Source of the DNA: Siphonodentalium dalli
Lineage: Eukaryota > Mollusca > Scaphopoda > Gadilida > Siphonodentaliidae
NCBI GenBank assembly: GCA_032622095.1
Contig: CP136069.1
Location: 45,362,194 to 45,426,193 of the forward strand
Length of the DNA: 64,000 bases
Direction: 5' to 3'
The notes under the pieces were generated by a model. That model had not been told where the DNA came from. It searched no databases and saw only the letters and a list, made by a program, of their open reading frames with translations. This document shows, one piece after another, positions 33,676-45,351 of this stretch. The translations under genes were made by a program, and so were the position numbers. The stretch's first letter is position 1; the number at the start of each line of letters is the position of its first letter.

Positions 33676-33777
33676 ATGAGATTACTTTTACAATTTAATC
33701 ATTCTCAGTACACATCAACTACATTCAACTGAAATGTCTGCTACTGTACCTTGGTGTAAGTCATGACATTGGACATG

Positions 33778-33908
33778 CAGGCCTCAAATTATGGTGTGGG
33801 ACATTTACAGAATGAGGTCCCCAGGGGGTGAATTTAGTGACGCTACCCCACAGAGTGGGATAGCGTCATTAAATTCATTCTCTGGGGACCTCATTCTGCA
33901 TGGCCTCT
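33778..33908. mobile_element. C-family fragment, single hairpin (C4)
   Basis: CAGGCCTCAAATTATGG start, 'gcagaatgaggtccccagg', and a GGGATAGCGTCATTAAAT arm to CTCATTCTGCATGGCCTC. The internal region and right half are gone. Confidence 0.7.
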
Positions 33909-34205
33909 CATGTACTGAATGATGAAATTGGAATTCGTCAAGCCACCACAGAGATCATATTCTGCCAAATTGCATGCTAGCCCCCACCATACAACCTATA
34001 AGTTTCTACACATTACAAAGACATCACGATCATTAAATAGATGATATAATGAAATCGAAAGCAGTGCTAATGTTTTACGCTTTGGAAAGGAACCATATAA
34101 AAATACTTTTAAATTCACAGAAAGTGAGTTTTCAGAAAATATTGACAAAATTGGGTGAAAACTCAATTGTTTGGTACCAGTATCTATGTTTTGATATTCC
34201 CCTTC

Positions 34206-34270
34206 CCCTGCAAATAGTGTGTCTGTCGTTTGCAGAATGAGGTACCCATAGTGTTAATTTAGTGATGATA
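34206..34270. mobile_element. C-family fragment, half hairpin (C5)
   Basis: 'ctgcaaatagtgtgtctgtc' and 'gcagaatgaggta' match a C end. Similarity stops at 34270. Confidence 0.6.
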
Positions 34271-36454
34271 CATGTATTTTATATGGAGGTTGAAAGAGGA
34301 GAGCTCTGGTATTTTGAGTCAATTCTCAGGCAGTAGTGATCAGTAGTCATTACTCTTCTGCAAGAAATGGAAAAAAACATCAAATTCATGGTTTGTGTCA
34401 CGTATCTGGCTTCTGTCACAGTCCCAGGTATTTTCTGACAGTTTAATCAGGAGTGGATTGCGGGGCATATTGGGTACCCTGGTGTTAGCAAATCTGCAAC
34501 ATGCCTCCCATGAAACAAGCTTCGACAATGTTATCAGAGAATTGTTCAAAGCAAATTATCTTTAAGAAAAATAGCATCCTTATCAAGACCTTTCCACATG
34601 GCAGATCGCATGGCGTCTTGGGCGTTTTCTGCATGTACGGCATTGAACTCATTGTTTCTCAGGTTATTCGCGTATTTTTGTGAAGAATGACAGCATGGTA
34701 CAACAGTGCATGATCACAGTCCAATACTGTCCTACCATACGTACATGTACATGTAGACTGAAAACTGCTATGCTTCCAGTGTCTTCGTTCTATACCATCA
34801 TTGTAATAGCCGATTCACAATGTACGCATCATATTGCATACGGTTCCGAAATGCCAGATTAGGACATCGATGTACATGTAATTCAACTGCAGCGTTTTCT
34901 GCGAATTTTGCGATTTGCCCGCATCGCATGCCATCTGCAAGCATTACCTCCAGTGTGTTTTAATTAGATGAACAGCACAATCTTCACACCATTGTTTAAG
35001 GAAACCAAAGGTAAGGGAATTCAAAATTCAATCGACAATGCGATGTAATGCAACAATCATAAAAGTATACTTCAAATTATTCACAAAGTACATTTTCAGA
35101 AAAATATTTACAAAATTGGTTGAAAAATTCTTTATGGTATGGTGGATAAGTTTAGATAGTCCTTCTTGTGATTGTGTGTATTTTATACATTGTTTGAAAG
35201 CTCCAGTGTTTTGAGATGATTCTCCAATCTCCAGAAGTAGTAATTACTCTTCTGCCATTTGAATTTCTATCAAAACCAAGAAAGATATGGGAAAAAAGGC
35301 TTCAAGGTTTGTGCCATATATAAAGGAAAACAAAAGTACTGCTATTAAAAAAATTTGACTATGCAATGTAATGAAACAATAGCAAAGGTATTTCAAATTA
35401 TTCACAGTTTTATAGAATACATTTTAAGTTAAATATTGACAAAATTGGTTAAAAAATTCTTTATGGTTTGGTAGGTATACTGGTTTGTATAAAGTACTGA
35501 TAGTCCCAACCCAAATTGCATATTTTTTATACAGAAAGCTTTGGTATTTAGAGAAGATTCTTTTGCAGTTGTAATTACTCTTTTGCCAACATAGATATAA
35601 AAAAAGCATGTTGGTAAAGTCTGTTTGTGCCATGTATCTGGCTTGTATCACTGCCTTCAGGTGGGTATTTTCAGACAGTTTAATCAGGAGTAGTTTGTGG
35701 CACACATTGGGTACCCTGGTGTTAGCAAATCTGCAACATGCCTCACATGAAACAAGCTTTGACAATGTTATCAGTGAATTGTTCAAAGCAAATTGACTGA
35801 GAAGGAAAAAAAGCATCCTTATCAAAAATTTGTGGAGCCTCTTTGGGAGAGATTGTGCAAAATCACATTGACAGTTTTATCAGTCTGACTATCTCTTGCT
35901 GTATTGATCAGGTACTGAGTATATCACTTGAGCCATGCTGTGAGGTAATGTTCTACATGCTGTACAAAATATTAAAATGTTAACAAAGCGTCAAAAGAAA
36001 ATGTGTAATTATCAAGATATCGTAAAAAAAAAAAAAAAGAAGAAAAAAAGGACAAATTAGAAGTTATCTAAATATAAGATATTTTAAAATACATTTAAGT
36101 CTATGTAAGCCTGACTGCTGAGGTTTGAGTTGCAAGAGATACTGATGCCCTGTTGTAAGACAATCTGTAGCATGCCTTGTGTGAAATGAAATTTAGTCAT
36201 TGTTTATATCAAGCAACTGTTCAAACCAGATACATGTACATGGTAAATAGCTTGGAATGAAAAATGGTGTACAGTTGTTACCAAAGCCTTTAATGAAGAC
36301 ATGTTTAATAGAGAGTTTGAGTAAGATTACACATTATGCTCCATCCCTAACCATATCTCTTATTGATGATAAACACACAGCATTGTTCCTTATTTAACTG
36401 TCTAGAGCTACTGGAAAACATTCTTGCAACATCATGTACATGTACATGGGATAC
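34271..36454. repeat. Diverged local duplications, 34-36 kb
   Basis: A segment with 'accctggtgttagcaaatct', 'caacatgcctc' and 'gacaatgttatcag' occurs at about 34470-34590 and 35705-35830, with weaker copies near 33166 and 36140-36230. A second segment ('ttcacaaagtacattttcag', 'caaaattggttgaaaaattc') occurs near 34110, 35071 and 35391. The minus-strand translation SKLVS-EACCRFANTRVPN is shared by two copies, but stops and lost splice sites argue against live exons. No function is assigned. Confidence 0.5.
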
Positions 36455-36586
36455 TACAGTAATTCCCTAAGTAATCGACTCCTTAAACACAGCAGAATTA
36501 TGGGTAACTTTTCAGGATTTAGTCGGAAATATGGCTTGTTGCCATTCATTGGAAAGCTCTCGGGGATTACTTAGGGCATTACTGTA
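36455..36586. mobile_element. F-family MITE, one arm shortened (F3)
   Basis: TACAGTAATTCCCTAAGTAA on the left, TTAGGGCATTACTGTA on the right, TA borders. Most of the right arm is deleted after GGAAAGCTCTC. Confidence 0.8.
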
Positions 36587-36654
36587 TCATATTGGAAATG
36601 GTTCCAGTTGAATATTTTTGATAATTGATCATCGATTAGAATTGGCCTAAGCAG

Positions 36655-37095
36655 AATGTTTCTGGATAAGAACTTTATTTTTGGGCTATCGGACCGCGAA
36701 ACCAAATTTGGTATGTGAGTTTATGATCTTAAAATACATGTCAAGTTCGAATATGGGTTCGGTTCGCCCATTTTTGCTAGAGTTATGGCCCCTTTTCGAC
36801 TTAGAATTTTGTCGTTTTGAGGTTGGCAGATGATAATTTTAGTTTGTGTGATTGGATCCAAATACAGGTCAAGTTCCAATATGGGTTTGGTCTGCCCATT
36901 TTTGTAGGAGTTATGGTCCTTGTCGACTTAAAATTTTTTGATTATTTTGGTTTCCGAATGATATCTTTACTTTTGGTTATCTGATTGTTTTTAAAATTCA
37001 ACTGAATCTCTTGATGTTTGGTATGTGGTTAAAATTTCAAGTATAAATTTGGTCATGGTCCGATGAATTTTGACAGAGTTAAAAAAAAGCCACTT
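36655..37095 (+). repeat. M-type repeat array (copy 5)
   Basis: Units contain 'ggtatgtgagtttatgatct', 'acatgtcaagttcgaatatg' and 'gagttatggccccttttcga'. Same class as 17660-18330, without the opening palindrome. Confidence 0.6.
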
Positions 37096-37137
37096 TTTTG
37101 GAGGACACATCGTCAGCGACCTTTTATTAATATTGAA

Positions 37138-37289
37138 AATGTTTGAGGATTTTCTCAGCTAGTATGGTAAAATGTTTGAGGATTCTCTCAGCTAGCATGG
37201 TAAAATGTTTGAGGATTCTCTCAGCTAGCATGGTAAAATGTTTGAGGATTCTCTCAGCTAGCATGGTAAAATGTTTGAGGATTCTCTCA
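37138..37289. repeat. 33 bp minisatellite, about 4.6 copies
   Basis: Unit AATGTTTGAGGATTCTCTCA + GCTAGCATGGTAA. The period of 33 keeps an open frame on the minus strand (ERILKHFTMLA repeats). The first unit differs at two or three bases and the last is cut at TCTCA. The frame is a by-product of the period. Confidence 0.85.
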
Positions 37290-37370
37290 TCGTGGTTGAC
37301 CATATTACATGTACTGTAATGACTCACATTTCAGTGGTGACTGAGCTAATTTGAGTAAATTGTAAACTTC

Positions 37371-37495
37371 TGTACTTGTATTATCTGCCGTCTGCTTATT
37401 TTTCCTGAAAACCCCTATAGATGAATAATAGACCATTTCAATGTATTCTTTTATACCAACTGATGGGAGAATCGATTTAGTAAAGAAAGTGTTAA
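37371..37495. mobile_element. G-family TTAA MITE, right half (G5)
   Basis: 'cttgtattatctgccgtctg', 'cctgaaaacccctatag', 'tgaataatagaccatttcaa' and ATTTAGTAAAGAAAGTGTTAA match the right part of the full G element at 40830-41099. The left part is absent. Confidence 0.6.
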
Positions 37496-37741
37496 TGACT
37501 CCCTTGTTGTGCTGACAGTTAATTTGAGTAAATTGTGATGTACATGTAACCTGGTGGAATCTTGAATGCTAGTGTTTTAATCAGAATTTCATGAACATCA
37601 GCGTCAGCTATTGGCTGAACAGAGGCTAATGCCTGGGTAAAAAGAAATTTTCATCGGCTATTTTTTTTAGCGGAGGCAAATTTAAGAGCCTTCCGATATT
37701 TTTTGCAAAATTGAAACAAATTGCTGCAGACAAATATTCCC

Positions 37742-38141
37742 TTAACCCTTTACCCAACAGAACGGCCCTGTGCCAATGCATTCTCTTATATATGCGAGTC
37801 GACCATAGGTCGCCTCACATATATAAGAGAATGCATTGGCTTAACACATTAAAAATTATAAAATTGTTAAAGAATGTAAGAAAAAATGGTAAAAAGTGTT
37901 AAAAAAAGATTTTTTTTAGGCCAATGCATTCTCTTATATATGCGAGGCGACCTATGGTCGACTCGCATATATAAGAGAATGCATTGGCACAGGGCATAAC
38001 TGTAACTATCACAATGTGGTCAAGGAGCCGGTTCCAATGATATCCATATTTGTATGGTTCGATTGAGACAGACCCAAGATATTTTAGGCTATTGAAGCTT
38101 TATTTGGCCGGTTTTGGCCGGTTTGTTGGGTAAAGGGTTAA
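37742..38141 (+). mobile_element. A-family TTAA MITE (A4)
   Basis: A full 400 bp copy, TTAA at 37742-37745 and 38138-38141. Both hairpins are present, with one base change in the first right arm (CTCACATATATAAG). Confidence 0.9.
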
Positions 38142-40004
38142 TGTCACAGTGTGGAAGTCTGCAGACAGCAAAAAATTGTTGTTGAATGCCAAAGACTACT
38201 GAGATAACTGCACAAGGATTATCTTGATAATCATCAAATTTAATCGTGAGCCAACCAAAGTTTGCCATGATAATGGACTAAGTTCCAATTGTAAACTGAA
38301 GTTATATGTGTAGAGTACAGTAGGGTATGCAACTGTGCAGATTCTAGACTTTTTAGCCTAGGAAACAACTCTTATTGTAAATTTTCAAGGATTCTCTGAG
38401 CGTGGTTGACCATATTAAATGACTCACGGCATTGACTGAGTGAATTTCGGTAAATTGTGAAGTAACCTTGTGTAAACTTGAATGCTAGTTTCTAAATCAG
38501 AATTTAATGAACACACTCGGTCACTCTTCAAATCTCTCAAATATTATTGAAAATGTTTGAGGATTCTCGGAGCGTTGTTGACCATATTACTTTAATGAGA
38601 CGCCTCCCGGTGGTGACTGAGTGGTTATTGATAACAGCTCTCTGACAGAGATCATCAATTACTGCTAACTATCGACCATTGTCATCTCCTGCCAGGGAGA
38701 CATGTCTGTGAAAAATAGGACTTTATTTGTTGAACAAATTTAATCAGTGTGAAAATGATATCACCAGGATGCCTTTGTTGCTTGGTAATTCTGCACTTCA
38801 GTTGAGTGCACTAAGTGGAATTCCATGCTTTTCCATCCAGAGAGTTTGGAAATTCATTTTTTTTTTTTTTTTTATAAATTACCATGAGCATTATTGAAGT
38901 TTTTAGCACCCAAAAACAGATCATGGGAACAAATTGCATTCACATTGTCTCCTCTATTTTTAAATATTAACATTAAAATGAAAACACATGAAATTTTAAA
39001 TATCAGATTAGAAACAGTGCATTTAAAGGTACTCACTCCGATTTGATGGTCCCCATATCATCAGATTCCAACAACAACATTTCTTGAAATGACGCTTCAG
39101 TTATCAGAATTGAGTAATTGCCCAAAAATAATGCTAACCACAGTCAACTATAGTATAAAATTGCCCAAAACATGTTATTTATCAACATTTTGTTCAACAA
39201 AAGTTTGCTGGTTTGTCAAATATCTGACACAAAAAAGCTACTTGATTTTAGGGTTTTCCATCTTCATACATGTAGGCCATTTGGTTTGTGGCCATCTTCT
39301 CGTCGGCTGATTACTTGGCCACTTAACAATATCAGTGGTGAAAAAATATAGATTTCAAACATCGATATCTGATCACCCTGAGCTTTGATGGGTGGGTTCC
39401 TCGACTCGAATCAAATATTTTTTACCCACGAAGCCAAGGAAATAGTACATTGCAAGTGTTAATTCATATTGTGCATCTGTAAGGCTAAAGAGTATTAATT
39501 AGCTCTTTTTTGTGTTTTCAGTTAAAATACTATGAAAATGGTCAATTTTAGTAAAACAAATGGGTAAAATTAAGCGTTTTGTGTGTGCAAACCAAGGGGC
39601 ATACACATAACTCAGTGACAAATTGTTCAAGGAAGCCAAAGTACATATATATGATTACACCTACCATTTTCTGTCAAAAATAACAAAACTGCTTGATGGG
39701 ACCTAGCAATGCCAAAGATAATGAAAATATCACCTACTTGCCACAATACAAAAATATAGTTAAACCTTACTGTAATTAAAATATTAAGACAAGTTGCCAG
39801 AATATTTTGCTTTGGTGGAGATCTTGGGCAATATTTGCTATTATGCGGAAGCTTAAATTTGGCCCCTCCCTCCCAATGATTCTTAAATGACACAAGATCA
39901 GTGAATAGAGTTCTGATAGAATTACCACCTGTTTGCCTCTCTGTGTAGGCTACTGCTCCTCTCTTACATCCATGATTACAGGTAATTCTAAGAGTGTTAT
40001 TTAC
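38142..40004. other. Stretch without a recognised gene
   Basis: A T run lies near 38858-38873. Frames such as 39089-39310 and 39893-39627 (minus) show no domain or splice support. Confidence 0.4.
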
Positions 40005-40075
40005 CTGGCTGTTGATGGGCCAGAGAGAATGCCAAGGGAAGCATCTATGTTATGATAACGAGCTTTTAACAAGCT
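40005..40075 (-). CDS. Weak candidate minus-strand exon
   Basis: On the minus strand the frame HNIDASLGILSGPSTA runs into CCAG|GTAAAT, a good donor, with a possible acceptor ...TTTGTCATTTTAAG about 70 bases upstream. It is unsupported by any family match and lies next to a C-family MITE. It could belong to the same minus-strand gene as 30317-29711 only if that ATG is not the true start. Confidence 0.18.
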
Positions 40076-40129
40076 TAAAATGACAAACTTTCAACAAGAG
40101 ATGTTGTTTCTAACCATAGGTGTCTTGTA

Positions 40130-40570
40130 CACCCCTGAGTTTAGTGTGTCTTACATTTGCAGAATGAGGTCCCCAGAGGGTGAATTCAGTGATGCTACCC
40201 CGCACGATGGGTTAGCATCACCAAATTCACCCTCTGGGGACCCAATTCTGCTTAGGCCAATTCCAATCGATGATCAATTATCTAACAGCTTCAACTAGAA
40301 CCATTTCCAATATGATAATAACATTGTTTTTAGTTACTTTTTCCCTTCTGGGAAGTTTCTATATCCCCTAATTTGCAGAGGAAAAATTGCATAATGGCGG
40401 TGACTAATGGGCGAACATCACCAACTTCAACTGGGAACTTCAATCTGATTCTAGGTCTACCATTGTAGTTGAGGCATAAGCAGAATGAGGTCCCTAGTGG
40501 GTGAATTTGGTGATGCTAGCCCTCTGAGGACCTCATTCTGCAAATGTCAGACACGCTAAAACCAGACTTG
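40130..40570. mobile_element. C-family hAT-type MITE (C6)
   Basis: Starts CACCCCTGAGTTTAGTGTG and ends AAACCAGACTTG. Flanking GTCTTGTA (40122-40129) and GTCTTGTG (40571-40578) agree at 7 of 8. Same internal variant as C3 ('cccctaatttgcagaggaaa'). The second hairpin is shortened. An F-family MITE starts right after the right duplication. Confidence 0.85.
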
Positions 40571-40578
40571 GTCTTGTG

Positions 40579-40793
40579 TAGTAATGCCCGAAGTATATGA
40601 CCCTTTAACCACAGCAGAATTATGGGAAATTTTCCAGGATTTAGTCGGAAATATGGCTTGTTGCCATTCATCGGACAGCTCTCACCGAGAACTTTCCGAT
40701 GAATGGCAGCAACCCATTTTTCCGACTAAATCCTGAAAAATTTCCCATAATTCTGCTGTGGTTTAGGGGTAGATTATTTTGGACATTACTGTA
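40579..40793. mobile_element. F-family palindromic MITE (F4)
   Basis: A full palindrome from TAGTAATGCCCGAAGTATAT to GGACATTACTGTA, with a CTCTCACCGAGAA centre. Closest to F2 and F8 in the 'gaagtatatgaccctttaac' variant. Confidence 0.85.
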
Positions 40794-40829
40794 TCAGGAG
40801 TTCTTTGTTGGAAAGTTTGTTAAAATTAA

Positions 40830-41099
40830 TTAACCCTTTCTATACTAAATACTCATTGACAATACCCAGTAGTTCTTTCAGGAAATGTTCAGATAATAAG
40901 TTCAAAAAGTTTTTTTGTTTAACTTATTATCTGAACATTTCCTACCAATGAATATGAATCCTTCAGTGCTTGTATTATCTTTTCATCTGAATGTCATCTG
41001 CTAATTTATCCTGAACACCCCTCCAAATGAACAATAGACCATCCCAATGTATACATTTGCAACTGAGTGGGAGAATCCATTTAGTATAGAAAGGGTTAA
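40830..41099. mobile_element. G-family TTAA MITE, reference copy (G1)
   Basis: TTAACCCTTTCTATACTAAA and TTTAGTATAGAAAGGGTTAA are perfect 20-base inverted ends bounded by TTAA. Inside is a hairpin AGGAAATGTTCAGATAATAA / TTATTATCTGAACATTTCCT. To the right lies a unique part ('cctgaacacccctccaaatg'). Confidence 0.85.
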
Positions 41100-41589
41100 A
41101 CTACTCTGAAATATCTATTTGCTCTGATTTATGTAATGTATTAATGTGGATCTGGTTTGAGGCATTATAATAACTGCTGAATCCACCCAACTTTAATTAG
41201 ATAATTATTTGCCAATTTGGTGACAGCTTTATAAATGTCTTGATATTAACTTACTACCTGCTTGTAAGTAGTTACTTGAATCCAATTCATTTGTTTGTAT
41301 ACATGTATGTTACATGTACTGGGAATCAAATAAGCTTTGCATTGCTGGACCTCTTCTGTTGGTCTGATGTACTATGCAACTTACCGACTGACTAACCGGT
41401 CCCACTCTTGTGGGAGGGGAGAGGGTTGTATGGTGCCAAGCACTATACAAGTACAAACTTATGATGCAATTTATTTGTCTAAGTTGGTGTCTATAGTCTA
41501 TGTATTGCTAAGATTCTTTAATATCGTTCACTGGTACATCATGATGTTCACCCATTAGTCGCCTCAATTATGCATTTTATCTTCCTCAA
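41100..41589. other. Stretch without a recognised gene
   Basis: AT-rich; 'acatgtatgttacatgtact' near 41300. No element ends were found. Confidence 0.4.
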
Positions 41590-41693
41590 AAAAGGGAAAA
41601 ATAACTAAAATCAATGTTAGTTTGAGACAATAGGTACTTCCCAGAAGATGAGGCATAAGTAGAATGAAGTCCCCAGAGGGTGAAAATGGTGTC
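41590..41693. mobile_element. C-family fragment (C7)
   Basis: 'aatgttagtttgagacaata', 'ggtacttcccagaagatgag' and 'agtccccagagggtgaa' match the right internal part of C13. The rest is missing. Confidence 0.6.
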
Positions 41694-41978
41694 TGAGGCA
41701 CTGCCTCCTACAGTTGGTGTCACCCACCCAAAATCATAAAATGGACCAAATATTCTGGCCTTCCACATAATCTCGGCCCTATTAGATTAGAATCCTTGCT
41801 ATATGTGCTGTCTATGATCACAAATGACAGGTTACCAAGACCAGGTGCCCAGAACACTGTGACATCATGCTCGCAGGTCTAGATTCTTACTCCCCGAATG
41901 TGGGGAGTTAGAATCCAGAACCATGGGCATGTTCCTGGTCAGTTCTCTGTCGGTCTGTAGATTGAGGGCCAATGCTGA

Positions 41979-42231
41979 TGGTTACAGTTATGCCCTGTGC
42001 CAATGCATTCTCTTATATATACGAGTCGGCCATAGGTCGCCTCGCATATATAAGAGAATGCATTGGCCTAAAAAAAAATCTGTTTTTAACACTTTTTACC
42101 ATTTTTTTCTTACATTCTTTAACAATTTTATAATTTTTAATGTGTTAAGCCAATGCATTCTCTTATATGTGCGAGGCGACCTATGGTCGACTCGCATATA
42201 TAAGAGAATGCATTGGCACAGGGCCGTTCTG
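41979..42231 (-). mobile_element. A-family core without ends (A9)
   Basis: Both hairpins and the AT-rich spacer of the A family are present, from 'acagttatgccctgtgcc' to 'cacagggccgttctg'. The TTAACCCTTT ends are absent. One loop is altered (GAGTCGGCCATAGG). It directly abuts a tRNA-like SINE piece, so the termini may have been removed by a later rearrangement. Confidence 0.75.
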
Positions 42232-42455
42232 GGATTGAGTAGATCCACAACTCAATTTGTCCAGGATTGTTTTCCGCTGAATCTCCCTTTTTTGCCACGG
42301 TAGTGATCTTTAACAAACGCACATTGCACATGGGACGGAAATTTAGCATCAGCTCCCAATCCAACAGTGTGCCCAGCCTATGTCAGATTTGAACCCTTGA
42401 CCATGTGGAGATGTAGCTCAAAGGTCTGCCCACAAACCAACAGAGCTATACACTC
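42232..42455 (-). mobile_element. tRNA-derived SINE-like element
   Basis: On the minus strand the head reads TAGCTCTGTTGG (box A-like, 42438-42449) and GGGTTCAAATC (box B-like, 42386-42396) 40-odd bases downstream, the spacing of a tRNA promoter. A body with 'tttccgtcccatgtgcaat' and 'gtttgttaaagatcac' follows. The whole head does not fold as a functional tRNA with paired acceptor ends, so a SINE is preferred. Confidence 0.55.
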
Positions 42456-42943
42456 CGTTCTTGGGTGTTTGTATCAACAATATGTGCCAAGAACATGTTC
42501 ACAACCTGTTTGTAGATCACGTCTTAGAGGTTCACGAACATACAGGTAGAAGAACATATATTTGAATACACCTCTTGGGTATAGTGGGTATGTGAAACAC
42601 TAGTCTGATATACTATTCAGCAACCTGTGATATAAGCAACATCTGCACCATGAAGTGTACCGCCGTGAGGGAGCACTTTGAGGTTGTACAGATTTCATTG
42701 TTAGTTGTACTGCGGTAATGACTTAATTAGCACATTGATAATGCCATCAGTATAATCTCTTCCATTCTTAACCCCGGTGCTGGGTGTAATTTCACTGAAC
42801 ATTGATGTGTTATACCCTATCAGCTGGTGGTCCTCTTATATCTACGAAAGCTGTCTGTTTTCAGCATTACCATTCATTTAAGCATGTGGTCTATACAGTA
42901 CTAACTAATCACTTATGGATCTCTTGGTGGGTCTGGGGCCCCC
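42456..42943. other. Stretch without a recognised gene
   Basis: Nothing assignable apart from generic AT-rich text. Confidence 0.4.
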
Positions 42944-43038
42944 TATTGGCTCAGTTGGTAAGGTGTTTGGCTCATTAGACCAACATACAGCCATTGCAGT
43001 CCTTTGTACTAGTACCATGAGGAAAACACAGCGAGAGC
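42944..43038 (+). mobile_element. tRNA-like SINE head fragment
   Basis: 'ggccccctattggctcagtt' then 'ggtaaggtgtttggctc' contains a box A-like TGGCTCAGTTGG. A matching box B is not evident, and a C-family MITE begins at 43039. Possibly a SINE head cut short. Confidence 0.35.
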
Positions 43039-43187
43039 CAAGCCTGAGTTTAGTGTGCCTGTCATTTGCAGAATGAGGTCCCCAGAGGGTGAATTTAGTG
43101 ACGCTATCACGCATAGTGTGCTAGCATCACCAAATTCACCCTCTGGGGACCTCATTCTGCAAATGTCAAGCACCATATTTTGAGCCC
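43039..43187. mobile_element. C-family MITE, single-hairpin form (C8)
   Basis: CAAGCCTGAGTTTAGTGTGC to CCATATTTTGAGCCCTG, one complete hairpin (GGGTGAATTTAGTGACGCT / AGCATCACCAAATTCACCC). Flanks GCGAGAGC and ACAGGGTC do not match, so the right end may be rearranged. Confidence 0.75.
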
Positions 43188-43189
43188 TG

Positions 43190-43680
43190 ACAGGGTCTTT
43201 AATATCTGAGGAGGCTGGGGATTGTGTCTATTATAAATCTATTCAACTAAATCAACCTTCCTGGACCAGGCTAAATTTGTACCCAACTCTCATAGAATTT
43301 TCCGACTTGTTTTTAAGTTTTCCAGCTTCCATGTGGTGGAATTATGGGTTGGGGAGTCCAAAGTGTTAATGAAATTATGAACAAATTTCAACTTTTGGTC
43401 TGTAATTGACATACTCTACCACTATACGCTAATTATTTGTTTGAAAGTTATAAAAGTATCAGATGAAAGAGGAGGCATGGGATTAAAAATTTTAAAATAT
43501 TTTATCATAGATTGACAGAACAAATAGGGAGTGAAAATTTTCAATAATTCTTGTACATATGTGTAAGTAAATATTAGTGCAACTCCAACCAGTCACCCTA
43601 CATGTGATATAACTACTCCTTTCTATGTTATTCTTAGTTTCTTTAGTCACCTCTCTTCTTATCTTACAGAAATGTGGCAT
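43190..43680. other. Stretch without a recognised gene
   Basis: AT-rich, no element ends recognised. A minus-strand frame 43680-43492 is unsupported. Confidence 0.4.
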
Positions 43681-43895
43681 TACTAATGCCCTAAATAATT
43701 GACTCCTTAATCACATCAGAATTATGGGTAATTTTTCAGGATTTTGTCGGAAATATGGCTTGTTGCCATTCATTGGAAAGCTCTCAATGAGAGCTTTACG
43801 ATGAATGGAAACAAGCTACATTTCCAACTAAATCCTGAAAAATGACCCATAATTCTGCTGTGGTTAAGGAGTCGATTATTTAGGGCATTACTGTA
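43681..43895. mobile_element. F-family palindromic MITE (F5)
   Basis: TACTAATGCCCTAAATAATT to TTATTTAGGGCATTACTGTA, TA borders, centre CTCTCAATGAGAG. The arms have small mismatches (TTTCCAACTAAATCC versus GGATTTTGTCGGAAA). Confidence 0.85.
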
Positions 43896-44080
43896 CTTTC
43901 TTATTCTTAACTCAGACTTATACCATATTATTATCATTACTGATGATCTACCGGTATCTCTTCCCATCAACATTTTCAGCAGCAACAACAACAACCAACA
44001 ATTCTACCGTATGAAACCCCTTTGAATGTGATGCGTTATTATTATTACATGAACCAACAGTCACATCTGAATTGAAATGG

Positions 44081-44223
44081 TACAGTAATGCTCTAAGTAA
44101 TTGACTTCTTTCCCCGAGAGCTTTCCGATGAATGGCAACAAGCCATATTTCCATACTAAATCCTGAAAAGTTGCCCATAATTCTACTGTGGTTAAGAAGT
44201 CAATTACTTAGAGCATTACTGTA
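44081..44223. mobile_element. F-family MITE, left arm shortened (F6)
   Basis: TACAGTAATGCTCTAAGTAA joins almost directly to CCCCGAGAGCTTTCCGATG, so most of the left arm is lost. The right arm is complete to ACTTAGAGCATTACTGTA. Confidence 0.8.
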
Positions 44224-45351
44224 TATTGTAGGACTATAAAGCAGACCATCACTCTCTCGCTACATGTAGGTGATATGGATAAAAACTGATTCCCTGGGAA
44301 ACAACTCACTTAAGCCCAAACGCTTGATGTCGAATGCTTGATGTGGAATCGGTCCATGATATTATTTACTAATTTTGATGCAATTCCTATTGTTGTTTTA
44401 TTCATGGAATAAATACTGTTTAAACTAACCAGTCTTTTTAACCTTCAACAAGATAAGCTAACATATTTTTTGCCACGAACTCCATGGGAATCACACCTTA
44501 ACACTGGTGTGTATATAAACTGACATACAGTCAGAGGAAACAGTTGTGCTGCAGAACTCTGGTTTTTCTCCAGTCATCCACTTCTTATCAGTAAATCTTG
44601 TAAGCTAAAACTGGCTTATCACCAGACTTCAAGAATTCTTCAGTCTGTTTGGGTTTTATGATGTTAGGCAGTGTATAAAATGAGTAACATGAGGCTGTTC
44701 ACATCATCCTTATCGGCTAAGCAATGATAGGTTTATGGGATTCAGTGCTCACAAAAATAAACCCAGGTCACCTTCATGTCTTAACAAGGACAAAAACTTG
44801 CTGATTTTAATTTTCTTATTCAATTGAGTGTATCTTTTAGTTTATCTAGCCCAGATTGAGAGCAAAAGTAAAAAGCTAAATATATTTGTCAGACATCAGA
44901 TACCATAAACAACTAGGATTAGTGTATTATGTGCAAACATCTGTCCATCGATGCCAAATCGCCCCCAGATATGAACCACATAAATGAAAGCTAAGATTTA
45001 AATAAAAATTACATACATGTTTTTGTTGATAATATGCATATAAATTGTCATATTTGTGTGTAATCCTTATTTTATGTTAATTTTGTGTGTCAATTTGTGT
45101 AGGGAGAGAGCCTTATTCTGTAAGTTGAAAAACTTGTGTCTCAATCCCTTTGCGTTGTTATAATTGCCATAGAATATGTTTACACTAATGCCATATCAGA
45201 TTCATATGATAGTTTCCATGCCTGGAAAAGTTATGGATAACAGACACCTTTCTTTACCTGTACTTCACTATGAAAAATTTCTGGAAAAAATCCACCCTCT
45301 CTGCTGATTGTCTGAACTTGAAAAGTCACTGAATTACAAAACTATCCTTGA
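44224..45351. other. Stretch without a recognised gene
   Basis: The only repeat seen is a W-type tail at 45099-45185 (AGGGAGAGAGCCTTATTCTG, 'aaacttgtgtctcaatccct'). No coding support. Confidence 0.4.

Larger units (their letters stand above)
37100..38660. repeat. Local diverged triplication around a 33 bp minisatellite
   Basis: 'tgtttgaggattctc', 'cgtggttgaccatatta', 'gtgactgag', 'aatttgagtaaattgtga' and 'cttgaatgctagt' recur in order near 37137-37610, 38385-38520 and 38548-38620. G5 and A4 lie inside the span. No gene was recognised. Confidence 0.5.

Noticed and set aside
37127-37327. Protein with ERILKHFTMLA repeats
   Set aside because: The 33 bp period keeps the frame open on its own; the units are nearly identical at DNA level, including silent positions.
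42366-42450. Functional tRNA gene
   Set aside because: Box A and box B are present, but no paired acceptor stem or convincing anticodon arm could be drawn; a SINE head is the better reading.
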